Of a DNA stretch of 45,866 nucleotides, positions 36,490 to 43,969 are shown piece by piece. Positions within the stretch are counted from its first letter, which is position 1, and each line of letters opens with the position of its first letter. The stretch spans positions 1 through 45,866 of the forward strand of contig NZ_SELS01000061.1 of assembly GCF_004197395.1 (NCBI RefSeq). The letters run 5' to 3'. The translations under genes and the position numbers were made by a program. This stretch comes from Paraburkholderia sp. UYCP14C. Lineage in GTDB: Bacteria > Pseudomonadota > Gammaproteobacteria > Burkholderiales > Burkholderiaceae. The notes under the pieces are model-generated. The model worked only from the letters and a program-made list of their open reading frames with translations. It searched no databases and was not told the DNA's origin.

Positions 36490-37164
36490 TCAGTTCCTCC
36501 CGGCCGGACCACGTGTGGGGCCGCCGTGATGCGTGCCGAAGCGGGGGATGAAAGCCGGCACCTCGTCCATATAGCGACGGTAAGCGTCACCAAACTCAGC
36601 GATGGATTCCCGTTCCTCCGCACGCGCGAGCCGCGTGTACATGAATACGAGCACAGGAAACATGGCGAGCGTGAGCAGCGTCGGCCATTGCAGCAGGAAG
36701 CCGAACATGACCAGCACGAAGCCTACATATTGCGGGTGGCGCATCCAGGCATAGATACCCGTCGTGGCGATGACATGAGTGCGTTGCGCGCGGTACAGCA
36801 CTTGCCAGCCGGCTGCAATGAGCCAGAAGCCGCCACCGATGAATACAAAGCTCAACAGATGAAACGGGCCAAAGTGCGGGTTGGCTCGCCAGCCGACCAT
36901 CTCTTCGAGCAGGTGCCCCGCGTCGTGGGAGAACCAGTCGACCTGTGGATAGCGCGTTTGCAACCAGCCCGACAGCAGGTAAATCGTCAGCGGAAATCCA
37001 TACATCTCTGTAAAGAGCGCCACGATGAAAGCCGAGAACGCGCCGAGCGAGCGCCAGTCCCGTTTGGTCTTCGGCTTGAAGAAGGTAAAGGCAAAGAAGA
37101 TGAAAAAGGCCGAATTGACGATAACCAGCAACCACAGGCCGTAGGCGGGAGGATTGTCGTGCAT
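36490..37164 (-). CDS. Isoprenylcysteine carboxyl methyltransferase family membrane protein (long form)
   Basis: A 224-residue polytopic membrane protein with segments at ~9-28, ~41-62, ~105-120 and ~148-172. The C-terminal family motif is GIYAWMRHPQYVGFVLVMFG (~136-155), followed by EERESIAEFGDAYRRYMDEV (~187-206), the SAM-binding elements of the PEMT/ICMT fold. It lies between the DUF2933 and ftsH genes on one transcript (spacings 27 and 14 bases). The methyl acceptor in bacteria is unknown. A shorter relative is at 754-1218. Confidence 0.85.
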   Translation of the reverse strand: MHDNPPAYGLWLLVIVNSAFFIFFAFTFFKPKTKRDWRSLGAFSAFIVALFTEMYGFPLTIYLLSGWLQTRYPQVDWFSHDAGHLLEEMVGWRANPHFGPFHLLSFVFIGGGFWLIAAGWQVLYRAQRTHVIATTGIYAWMRHPQYVGFVLVMFGFLLQWPTLLTLAMFPVLVFMYTRLARAEERESIAEFGDAYRRYMDEVPAFIPRFGTHHGGPTRGPAGRN

Positions 37165-37191
37165 GTGGAACTCCAGGAGCGAACACTGTCG

Positions 37192-37461
37192 TCAATGATG
37201 ATGGGTACCGGTATTCCGGTTCTGTCCCGCTTCGTCTTTGTCGATGGACTCACCCGAATCTCCATGTTCATGCCCGTGATGCATGAACAGGTGCATCAGG
37301 GGACACGCGAGGATAAGCAGAAATGGTAGCCAGCCCAAAAGATGCGCGCGATGTTCCGTCACCAGATAAAAGCCGCCGATTGCGATGAACCCGATCAGCA
37401 CGATGTTGGCGCGCGGCAACCCGAAGCCGCTCGCCTTGTGATCGTGGTTGCCATGTTCCAT
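37192..37461 (-). CDS. DUF2933 small membrane protein
   Basis: An 89-residue protein with two helices (ANIVLIGFIAIGGFYLVTEH, ~19-38; LLGWLPFLLILACPLMHLFM, ~41-60). His-rich ends on both sides (MEHGNHDHK; HHGHEHGDSGES; final THHH) suggest metal binding. The CPLMHLFMHHGHEH ending of helix 2 is typical of DUF2933 (PF11666). First gene of an operon with the methyltransferase-like protein, FtsH and the exported unknown. An FNR/Anr box lies 79 bases upstream. Confidence 0.82.
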   Translation of the reverse strand: MEHGNHDHKASGFGLPRANIVLIGFIAIGGFYLVTEHRAHLLGWLPFLLILACPLMHLFMHHGHEHGDSGESIDKDEAGQNRNTGTHHH

Positions 37462-37539
37462 TGTCGTCTCCACAGGTTGTGGGATTTGAGTGCGTCCGGC
37501 TTCGTCCATCCCAGGTTACGCGCACGCGAAACGCCACTG

Positions 37540-37553
37540 TTGATCCATGTCAA
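37540..37553 (-). promoter_or_regulatory. FNR/Anr box of the DUF2933-FtsH operon
   Basis: TTGATCCATGTCAA fits TTGAT-N4-(A/G)TCAA. On the minus strand a -10-like TAACCT occupies 37518-37513, starting 28.5 bases from the box centre, and the DUF2933 start is at 37461. Class II activation by an FNR/Anr protein would give a leader of about 44 bases. Confidence 0.7.
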
Positions 37554-37612
37554 GCACCATGGATCCGGCGCCGCAGCGTGTACAGACGTCCCGGACCGAC
37601 ACGTGCACGGGG

Positions 37613-38110
37613 CTACAGGATCACCGGCGCGTCAGGCAGTTCGTCGCGATTCGGTCCAATGACCGGATAGTGTTTCGTCAGGTGTTGAGCCACTGCCTGT
37701 ATCCCTTTCACCGCGCCGTCGCGATAGGCGCCGTGGCGAAACGCGACCTCCATTGATATGCAGATCGCCCGCCACCCGGGTTCCCCGACCTTTTCGTGGA
37801 CGCCCCGGTCCGCAACGATTTCGACAGCGTGATCGGCGAGCAGCACGTAGATCAGCACGCCGTTGTTGTGCCCGGTATCCCAGACCCGCAATTGCGAGAA
37901 CACTTCGATCGCGCGTTCGCGTGCGGACTGCCCGCGCAAGAGCGCTGCGCTGTGAAGCGCGCCTTCAACCGCAAAGCAGACTGCGCCGGCGTGACCGGCA
38001 TCGCAGGCCTTGATTGCCTGCCCGATTGCTGCGCGAGTGTGGGGCGGAAACGCACGCCCGACCATCCAGTGGGTCGTAACGAGGTGCCTGACGATTCGCC
38101 TGATGTCCAT
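37613..38110 (-). CDS. TPM-domain protein, soluble form
   Basis: A 165-residue protein starting MDIRRIVRHLVTTHWMVGRA. It holds a TPM/DUF477 fold: TRAAIGQAIKACDAGHAGAV, the block ERAIEVFSQLRVWDTGHNNG, VLIYVLLADHAVEIVADRGV and a helical end AVKGIQAVAQHLTKHYP. It lacks a signal peptide and the C-terminal membrane helix of its neighbour. TPM proteins are linked to photosystem repair in plants and are often encoded beside LemA in bacteria. Its ATG lies two bases after the stop of the upstream TPM gene, so it is the third gene of the lemA operon. Confidence 0.8.
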   Translation of the reverse strand: MDIRRIVRHLVTTHWMVGRAFPPHTRAAIGQAIKACDAGHAGAVCFAVEGALHSAALLRGQSARERAIEVFSQLRVWDTGHNNGVLIYVLLADHAVEIVADRGVHEKVGEPGWRAICISMEVAFRHGAYRDGAVKGIQAVAQHLTKHYPVIGPNRDELPDAPVIL

Positions 38111-38112
38111 GC

Positions 38113-38973
38113 TCACCACCTGCCCGATGCGCCGCCGCCACCGAAGCTGCCACCGCCGCCGCCAAACCCTCCGCGCCCGCCTCTTCCAAAGCCGCCGCGA
38201 TGGTGGCCGATGCCATACGTCCCGACGTATGCGCCCATGCCAGTGCCAAAGAGCGTGAACAGGAATGCGATCACGCCTGCAGCCACGACTACGGCAATCC
38301 CGGTGACCAGCAGCCATGCGATCAGTGCCGCCCCGCCACCCGCGATCACCGAGCCTGGCAATCTGCCGAAGGCAGAACGCAGAACACCGGCAAGCGCGAC
38401 CGCGAGCATGAAAATCACCGGGGCGAGCTTCCAGACGTCCGGAGAGCCACCGCGTGCACGGGTCTGCGGGGGCGGCAACGGTTCACCGTCGGCGACCCGG
38501 ATCATCTGGTCCACGCCCGCCGCAATACCGTCATAGAAATTGCCTTGCTTGAATCGCGGCACGATGATTTCGCGGATGATCCGGTTACTGGTGGCATCGT
38601 TGAGCGCACCCTCAAGACCATAGCCGACCTCGATGCGTAAGGCACGGTCGTCCTTCGCCACGATGAGAAGCGCTCCGTCGTCCACTTGCTTGCGTCCGAG
38701 TTTCCATTGCTCAACGACCCTCAGCGAGTACTGCTCAATCGTCTCTTCGCCGGTCGTCGAAACGATCAGCACTGCGATCTGGGTGCCTTTTCTGTTCTCG
38801 AAAGCCTGCAGCGTCTGCTCCAGCTCGCCCACCTGCCCAGCGGTGAGCGTGCCCGTCTGGTCCGTCACACGCGCCGTCAAAGGCGGTACCACGACCTCAG
38901 CGCATGCCTGCAACGTCACGCATAGCGCGAACGCTGCAATCAGCGCCAATGAGACTTTCTCCAGCACGTTCAA
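38113..38973 (-). CDS. TPM-domain membrane protein, YgcG-like
   Basis: A 286-residue protein. Signal peptide (LALIAAFALCVTLQACA, residues ~8-24) leads to the TPM domain: VVPPLTARVTDQTGTLTAGQ, then ALLIVAKDDRALRIEVGYGL and EGALNDATSNRIIREIIVPR. Two membrane helices (~190-205 and ~215-240) precede a Gly-rich tail with SFGGGGASGRW at its end, the classical YgcG architecture. It overlaps the lemA stop by four bases (ATGA) and is followed by a second TPM gene. Role: probably envelope maintenance with LemA; mechanism unknown. Confidence 0.88.
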   Translation of the reverse strand: MNVLEKVSLALIAAFALCVTLQACAEVVVPPLTARVTDQTGTLTAGQVGELEQTLQAFENRKGTQIAVLIVSTTGEETIEQYSLRVVEQWKLGRKQVDDGALLIVAKDDRALRIEVGYGLEGALNDATSNRIIREIIVPRFKQGNFYDGIAAGVDQMIRVADGEPLPPPQTRARGGSPDVWKLAPVIFMLAVALAGVLRSAFGRLPGSVIAGGGAALIAWLLVTGIAVVVAAGVIAFLFTLFGTGMGAYVGTYGIGHHRGGFGRGGRGGFGGGGGSFGGGGASGRW

Positions 38974-39599
38974 TTGGTGGCTCCCGCAGCCGCCGGACGC
39001 CCCTCTTGCGTCGTGCCGAACTCGACGCGTGGAGGTCTGGCGATTTCCGCTTCGTTGGCGACGGAGAAATTCGGTTTCTCCTTATACCCAAACGCCATGG
39101 CGGTGAGGTCATCCGGAAACGAGCGAACGCTTGTGTTGTATTCCTGGACAGCCTTGATGTACCGGTTCCGCGCGACGGCAATGCGGTTTTCGGTACCTTC
39201 CAGCTGCGCCTGCAGATCCCTGAAGTTGGCGTCGGACTTCAGCTGAGGATAATTTTCGGAGACAACCAGAAGGCGCGAAAGCGAGGTGGTCAACTGCGCC
39301 TGTGCGGCCTGAAACTTCGCGAACTCTTCCGGATTGTCGAGCACCTCCGGAGTCACCTGTATCGCGCCCACCCGCGCGCGCGCCTCGGTGACGCGTGTCA
39401 ATACGTCCCGCTCCTGCTGGGCGTAGCCTTTCACCGTGTTGACCAGGTTCGGCACGAGATCCGCACGGCGCTGGTACTGGTTGACGACTTCCGACCAGCT
39501 TGCCTTGACCTGTTCATCCTCCGCCTGGATGCGGTTATAGCCACAGCCAGAAAGGGTCAGCAGCGCCAGCATTGTCACGATGAACCCGATATTTCGCAT
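38970..39599 (-). CDS. lemA: LemA family lipoprotein
   Basis: A 209-residue protein. Lipoprotein signal MRNIGFIVTMLALLTLSGCG with lipobox LSGC (Cys19). Core: SWSEVVNQYQRRADLVPNLV, NTVKGYAQQERDVLTRVTEA and ENRIAVARNRYIKAVQEYN, the conserved LemA helical bundle. The C-terminus has FSVANEAEIARPPRVEF. Unlike the paralogue at 13717-14316 (membrane-helix anchor, next to an M48 protease) this one is lipid-anchored and next to two TPM genes, the common lemA-ygcG arrangement. It is first in the operon; no convincing promoter was found, although a weak FNR-like sequence lies at 39755-39768. Confidence 0.92.
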   Translation of the reverse strand: MRNIGFIVTMLALLTLSGCGYNRIQAEDEQVKASWSEVVNQYQRRADLVPNLVNTVKGYAQQERDVLTRVTEARARVGAIQVTPEVLDNPEEFAKFQAAQAQLTTSLSRLLVVSENYPQLKSDANFRDLQAQLEGTENRIAVARNRYIKAVQEYNTSVRSFPDDLTAMAFGYKEKPNFSVANEAEIARPPRVEFGTTQEGRPAAAGATN

Positions 39600-39913
39600 T
39601 TTGTACCGTCCCTGTCGCGCAAATGCCGACTCCCAATACTGCGCCGGGCGCCCATGTCCTGCCGATCACGCCACGCTGCCCGGGCTGCCTATCCGGCGAT
39701 GCACGATTGCCACCGCCATGCTCTCGATGCTGCAAGCCGCAGCATCAGCATCACTTGACGTAGCTCAAAGAAGTGTCTTGGAGGCCAACGATTTCGTCTG
39801 TATTGCCACTTGATCTCAATCAATCTATGCCCGTTCTGCGGCGCTACGATGTGGGTGTAATGAAGGCAATCTGCGCCCTAATTGATGCGCCGCAGACTGT
39901 GCTGGAGCCGATC
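39600..39913. other. Divergent intergenic region lemA / DUF5676
   Basis: The 314 bases hold the upstream regions of the leftward lemA operon and the rightward DUF5676-YHS pair. A strong FNR/Anr box (39810-39823) and a -10-like TACGAT (39845-39850) belong to the rightward unit. A weak TTGAC-N4-CTCAA stands at 39755-39768. No coding similarity is seen. Confidence 0.6.
39810..39823 (+). promoter_or_regulatory. FNR/Anr box of the DUF5676-YHS unit
   Basis: TTGATCTCAATCAA is a perfect TTGAT-N4-ATCAA palindrome. TACGAT at 39845-39850 begins 28.5 bases after the box centre, as in the other boxes here, and the DUF5676 start follows at 39914. This is a convincing class II FNR/Anr promoter. Confidence 0.78.
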
Positions 39914-40192
39914 ATGAACATGAAGCCATACTGGAAATTGGGGGTTGCCCTTGCGTTGACCCTCGCGACCGGCTACACGGTCTGTGCCGCGCTATATGCG
40001 ACGTGGCCCGCGCTCGGTATTGACTTCCTGAATGCACTGTTTCACGGCCTCGACTTCCGCAAGCTCGATACCGGCGTGCCTTTCTCACTGAGTATGTTTG
40101 TCTACCCGTTTGTCGTGTTCGTGGTGTGGGGATTTGCCGTGGGGACGCTTTTCGCCTGGGTTTGCAACGTGTTATATCGTGGAGAAGCATGA
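39914..40192 (+). CDS. DUF5676 family small membrane protein
   Basis: A 92-residue protein with two long hydrophobic segments: LGVALALTLATGYTVCAALY (~9-28) and SMFVYPFVVFVVWGFAVGTL (~60-79), joined by a loop with FLNALFHGLDFRKLD. This matches DUF5676, a family commonly located beside YHS-domain proteins in metal clusters. Its stop overlaps the start of the YHS gene (ATGA), so both are translated from one message. Function unknown; a small metal-related membrane protein is inferred from context. Confidence 0.78.
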   Translation: MNMKPYWKLGVALALTLATGYTVCAALYATWPALGIDFLNALFHGLDFRKLDTGVPFSLSMFVYPFVVFVVWGFAVGTLFAWVCNVLYRGEA

Positions 40193-40500
40193 TGGCATGG
40201 CTAACACAAAACTGGTTGTGGATCGTGCTCGCACTTGGCGTCCTCGTTCTGATGCGACGCGGCGGCATGAGTTGCGGCATGGGCGGACATCGTCGAGAAC
40301 CTCACGAGCATCCTTCCCAAGAAGCAGGCTCTCCACGCGACCCGGTCAACGGACACTCTGTCGACCGCACTCACGCGCTTACCTCGATATTCGATGGACG
40401 CACGTACTACTTCGAGTCTGAAGAGTCACGGGCGGAGTTCAACAGCGATCCGCAGAAGTTTGCCGGCGGCGGCATGCATCGACACCATCACGGATGTTGA
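40189..40500 (+). CDS. Membrane-anchored YHS-like protein lacking the domain cysteine
   Basis: A 103-residue protein. An N-terminal helix (WLTQNWLWIVLALGVLVLMR, ~4-23) is followed by GGMSCGMGGH, a linker, and a YHS-like fold: DPVNGHSVDRTHALTSIFDG then RTYYFESEESRAEFNSDPQK. The canonical DPVCGM reads DPVNGH, so the key Cys and Met are replaced, and the YYF(C/E) position is Glu. The tail is His-rich and ends MHRHHHGC. GGAGAAG precedes ATG 40189. It is coupled to the DUF5676 gene. Metal binding may have shifted to the SCGM and HHHGC segments. Confidence 0.8.
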   Translation: MMAWLTQNWLWIVLALGVLVLMRRGGMSCGMGGHRREPHEHPSQEAGSPRDPVNGHSVDRTHALTSIFDGRTYYFESEESRAEFNSDPQKFAGGGMHRHHHGC

Positions 40501-40677
40501 CGTCGTGAATGAAGACAGCTCGTCACGGCCGTCCCGCAGTTGGCTAATGGCCAGCCCCAAGCATGAGGCTCCTGTCTGCACGGCAATGCCGCGAAAGCCC
40601 ACGCTCGGATGCAACCCTGATGGACCAGGGACACGCCGGCTCGGGTCGCCTGCATCTCGCGACTGGAGTGTGTTGTC

Positions 40678-41517
40678 ATGAGCAGCAAGCAAGTGCATGT
40701 GACTGCATCGTCCCGTCGGTCTGACTCCGACGAAGATAGTCCGTCCCACACGCGAGAGAGCATCCCGCACGACGAATACGAACTGCAGTTGCACCTCTTG
40801 CAGGTGGAACTCGTGAAGCTGCAGCGCCACTTCATCGGCTGTCGCGACAAGATTCTCGTTCTGCTCGAGGGCCGGGACGCAGCCGGAAAGGACGGGGCGA
40901 TCAAGCGTGTCGTCGAACACCTGAGTCCACGCGAGACTCGGGTCGTGGCACTTGGCCGTCCCTCGGATCGAGATCTCGGCGCATGGTACTTCCAGCGCTA
41001 CGTGCCGCATCTACCCGTCGCCGAGGAGCTCGTACTCTTCAACCGGAGCTGGTACAACCGGGCCGGCGTGGAGCATGTAATGGGCTTCTGTACCCCTGAA
41101 CAACATGAGGAATTTTTGCGGTCGGTTCCGCAGTTCGAGGCCATGCTGGTCGAGTCAGGCATCAGGTTACTCAAGTACTACCTGGATATCACAAGGCGCG
41201 AGCAGTCGAGACGCCTCGAGGCACGTAGACACGACCCGCTCAAACAATGGAAGATCAGTCCGATCGACGAAGTCGCCGTAAAATACTGGAAGGCCTATTC
41301 CAAAGCCCGCAACGCCATGTTATTGCGCACTCATACACCTCTTGCGCCATGGCACATTATCCATGCCGATGACAAGAAGCGGGCACGCCTGAATCTGATT
41401 CGCCACATACTGTCCAGACTTGACTACTGCGACAAGGATGAAAATCTGGCGCAGCCGGATCCGACTGTGGTCTTCGAGTTCAACCCGGAATCCATCGACG
41501 ATGTGCTAGCCAGGTAG
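40678..41517 (+). CDS. ppk2: Polyphosphate kinase 2
   Basis: A 279-residue PPK2 of the one-domain class. Walker A GRDAAGKDG (65-73, Lys71), Walker B region VLFNRSWYNRAGVEHVMGF (~120-138) and lid ITRREQSRRLEARRHDPLKQ (~170-189) are all present. KISPID and HTPLAPWHIIHADDKKRARL further match the family. It uses polyphosphate to phosphorylate nucleoside mono- or diphosphates (ADP/GDP), giving ATP/GTP during energy limitation, which fits the low-oxygen gene set nearby. The first ~30 residues are polar and poorly conserved. The stop codon directly abuts an IS110 remnant, but the family's C-terminal end appears complete. Confidence 0.93.
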   Translation: MSSKQVHVTASSRRSDSDEDSPSHTRESIPHDEYELQLHLLQVELVKLQRHFIGCRDKILVLLEGRDAAGKDGAIKRVVEHLSPRETRVVALGRPSDRDLGAWYFQRYVPHLPVAEELVLFNRSWYNRAGVEHVMGFCTPEQHEEFLRSVPQFEAMLVESGIRLLKYYLDITRREQSRRLEARRHDPLKQWKISPIDEVAVKYWKAYSKARNAMLLRTHTPLAPWHIIHADDKKRARLNLIRHILSRLDYCDKDENLAQPDPTVVFEFNPESIDDVLAR

Positions 41518-41518
41518 C

Positions 41519-41989
41519 TTGTCGCTCAAGGTCGAAGAGCTCGAGACGCAGATCAAAGCCTGGCATCACGCGAATGATGCCAGCCGCAGGCTGGCGGCGA
41601 TTCCTGGCATCGGTCCGATCACAGCCAGTGCCCTGGTTGCGTCAATCGGCGACGCCAGATCCTTCAGCAACGCCCGGCAACCGGCGGTCTGGCTAGGCCT
41701 CGTACCACGACAGCATTCGAGTGGAGGCAAGCCAACGCTGCTGGGCATCACGAAGCGCGGCGATACCTACTTGCGTACGTTGATGGTGCACGGAGCGCGG
41801 GCTGTCGTCCGATATTGCGTCAACAAGGATGATGCGTTCTCGGGCTGGCTTCGACGCCTGCTGACGCGCCGTCACAAGAACGTCGCCGTGGTGGCAGTCG
41901 CCAACAGGAACGCGCGCATTGCCTGGGCTCTGCTCACGCAAGGCACTGCGTTCCGGTCGGATTACGCGCCGTCCACGGACGCCGGGTAA
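41519..41989 (+). pseudogene. IS110-family transposase, C-terminal fragment
   Basis: A 156-codon frame without ATG (first codon TTG, two bases after the ppk2 stop). It matches the Transposase_20 region of IS110/IS1111 transposases: LAAIPGIGPITASALVASIG, SNARQPAVWLGLVPRQHSSG, TLLGITKRGDTYLRTLMVHG and VAVVAVANRNARIAWALLTQ. The N-terminal DEDD nuclease domain (about half of the protein) is missing. The 5' deletion endpoint coincides with the end of ppk2. Terminal sequences of the element were not identified. Inactive. Confidence 0.85.
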
Positions 41990-42488
41990 TCCGATCGGGT
42001 TCAGTTAAGGCCCTCAGGAGGTTGCTTGGGCAATCGTGACGTGATGGCAAGATAGGTTCGACCGGGATCGGAATACTCTGCCTTCCCACAGGCGCTTCGA
42101 GCGCGAGGTGGTGATTAGAGCCCGATCAGCAGATTCCATCAGGGACAGAGGCGTTGCTGTCGCCTCCTCAACAGTCCGGATGTATGGCCGCAATCTCAAC
42201 CCGCCGGCCGATCGTTCACGAAGGCGTTGCAAAACGGGGGCGTCCGTGTATGTCGGAGGGGTCGGGGCGCGAGGGCCGCCCCTATCCCAATTCTGCCTCA
42301 AGTATCGAATTTGTCTTGCTTCGCGATCGCGCGCGTAAGGCGTAAGAAAATTCGGGCGATTGAGTGTGACAGCGCGAATGAGCCGAGTTAGCCGACTCTG
42401 CATGTCTTGCCTGGGATTTCATCGCGACGGTATCGTTGGCATACGTAAACGTCCGAATCTTGACGGCTCCCGAAACGAATCACTCAAA
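41990..42488. other. 499-base gap after the IS110 remnant
   Basis: No gene recognised. The first part may be IS110 flank. A GC-rich stretch (42230-42300, GGGGTCGGGGCGCGAGGGCC) is followed by a short AT-richer part. No inverted terminal repeats were found. Confidence 0.4.
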
Positions 42489-42953
42489 TCAACGGACGGC
42501 GGCCCCCTTCCGGTGGCACGCGCAGACAAGCGCGACACCCCATATTGCAGTGAGGACCAGAAGGGCCTGCTTGGAATCCGAGTCAATGATGAGATTGACA
42601 ACGCTCATCATGCCGATCGAAAGAGCGCCGGCCACCGCGGCCACCACAATTGCATATCGCTTTCTGTCGGCGAAGGCACCCGCAGCAAGGTGTACGAAGA
42701 GAACGCCCGTGGCGGCAATGTATCCACCAAGAACCGTGAAGACCCATCGGAGCCACAGCATAAGGCGGGGCACGGCAGCCTGCAACTGCGCAGTCGACAC
42801 AGCCAAATAACGCACGTCTTCGGGCAGCAAGGGGGGGCGCGCAAAAATGAAATAGATGCCGACAAGCATCATTGCGACGCCCACGGCCGCGAGCAGCCAC
42901 GCATGCAGAAGGAACTGACTTCGGATTCGCCGGTCAGACTTGGGAATTAGCAT
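42489..42953 (-). CDS. Four-helix membrane protein, unknown
   Basis: A 154-residue protein with hydrophobic segments at ~17-37 (LLHAWLLAAVGVAMMLVGIY), ~66-90 (LMLWLRWVFTVLGGYIAATG), ~100-119 (YAIVVAAVAGALSIGMMSVV) and ~128-146 (ALLVLTAIWGVALVCA). No family motif that I recognise. The ends are basic. GGAGAAGGAGAA (minus strand) lies just upstream of ATG 42953, a strong ribosome site. It stands alone between mobile-element remnants. Confidence 0.65.
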   Translation of the reverse strand: MLIPKSDRRIRSQFLLHAWLLAAVGVAMMLVGIYFIFARPPLLPEDVRYLAVSTAQLQAAVPRLMLWLRWVFTVLGGYIAATGVLFVHLAAGAFADRKRYAIVVAAVAGALSIGMMSVVNLIIDSDSKQALLVLTAIWGVALVCACHRKGAAVR

Positions 42954-43086
42954 TCTCCTTCTCCTCGCGATGCGTGCGTCCGTCGCGCAAAAGCATTTGT
43001 CTGCCCCCGGAAGCGCACATTACGCCTGCGCACGGGCCGTCCCACGTTGGCCGCCGCAGAATCGGGTTATGCCAATCGGTCCCGGA

Positions 43087-43640
43087 TCACCACAGCACCG
43101 ACACGCCCGCCAGTTCATCTGCGGTTGTCTCGATTGTCGGATTGTCTTTGTTATCGATGCGCGCCGCCACCTTTCTTTGCCTCCCCGTCTCAATACTTAG
43201 ATGAAGTACGGCTTTCCATTCCGTGACAAACGGCCCGTTTCTCTTGTGCGGGGCAAGCGAAGCGGACCAACGTTTCAGCGAGAACGTTATACACGATGTC
43301 GATACGAAAACGGTGTCAGCGTACGCTGCAAACGTCCGCGGGGTTGCCGACCTGATTGAGGCGGCATGCGGATTGTCACCGGCGCAGTACGCGCCCCAGT
43401 CTTCCATCATCAGGCGCCGCCGTTCAAGCTGGTCGCGACGCCGATAGGCCGCCACCGTCTGCGGAGTGATGATGTGCGCCAGAGCTTCTTCCGCTAGCGA
43501 ATTCGGGTATTCCTTGCATTCGGCGATCCAGTCGCGGAACGTCGACCGGAATCCATGGACCATGATCCCATGCCGCGACATGCGTCTCAGTAGAATCAAC
43601 ATCGCCATGTTCGACAAGGGAAGCCCCTCTACAGCTGGGG
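43087..43640 (-). pseudogene. P4-type integrase, C-terminal catalytic fragment
   Basis: From about 43640 the minus strand encodes GLPLSNMAMLILLRRMSRHG, then VHGFRSTFRDWIAECKEYPN (catalytic Arg), LAEEALAHI (catalytic His position) and TVAAYRRRDQLERRRLMMED (catalytic Tyr), ending near WGAYCA. These are the final ~85 residues of a P4-family tyrosine recombinase. Upstream the gene is replaced by a group II intron-like sequence; downstream the frame runs into unrelated sequence to the stop at 43087. It could be from the same integrase as the fragments at 1-474, or a second one. Confidence 0.78.
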
Positions 43641-43807
43641 ACCAGATAGGCCTCGCATCTGGTTTCTGTTCGTCAGGTCGTGGCTTTGCTACACGCTTCC
43701 TTCAGACTCCGCCTCCCGACGACGCTCTTGCGTTTCGCTAGTCCTTCACCACCATCAGGTTGGACAGGGGACTCGCACCCCCACGCTGTTGCGCATGCTC
43801 GGCGCAC
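43641..43807 (-). mobile_element. Group II (probably IIC) intron, 5' end fragment
   Basis: On the minus strand the segment opens GTGCGCCGAGCATGCG at 43807, matching the GUGYG 5' end of group II introns. It continues with the domain-I-like elements GGGGGTGCGAGTCCCC, AACCTGATGGTGGTGAAGG and GAGTCTGAAGGAAGCG, familiar from the 5' parts of bacterial introns. It begins immediately after a Rho-independent terminator hairpin, the preferred insertion site of class IIC introns. No maturase and no domain V follow; the sequence runs into an integrase fragment near 43640. The exact inner boundary is uncertain. Confidence 0.55.
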
Positions 43808-43833
43808 CAAAAAGAGGCCCACCGAAGTGGGCC
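43808..43833 (-). terminator. Rho-independent terminator used as intron target
   Basis: GGCCCAC (43816-43822), loop CGAA, GTGGGCC (43827-43833): a perfect 7-bp stem with a stable tetraloop. Read leftwards it is followed by TCTTTTTG, so it terminates minus-strand transcription coming from the small-protein remnant at 43970-44190. The intron fragment starts at the next base. Confidence 0.75.
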
Positions 43834-43969
43834 GACCCATCTCTAAGGAGAGAGGCCGCGCCGGAGAAGCGGACCTCTCTCTGAGCCATCTCGGCGTCGA
43901 CCAAGGCTGGCTCAGAGACAGTAGAAGGAAACAAACTCCCGTCCCTTTCCTCTTGCTGCCGGAAGCCGA

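Noticed and set aside
36490-37164. Calling the ICMT-like protein a true isoprenylcysteine methyltransferase
   Set aside because: Bacteria lack prenylated CaaX substrates of the eukaryotic kind; only the fold and SAM motifs are supported.
39755-39768. TTGAC-GTAG-CTCAA as a fifth FNR box for the lemA operon
   Set aside because: Both half-sites deviate, and the minus-strand hexamer at the expected distance is GCAGCA, not a -10. Kept only as a weak mention.
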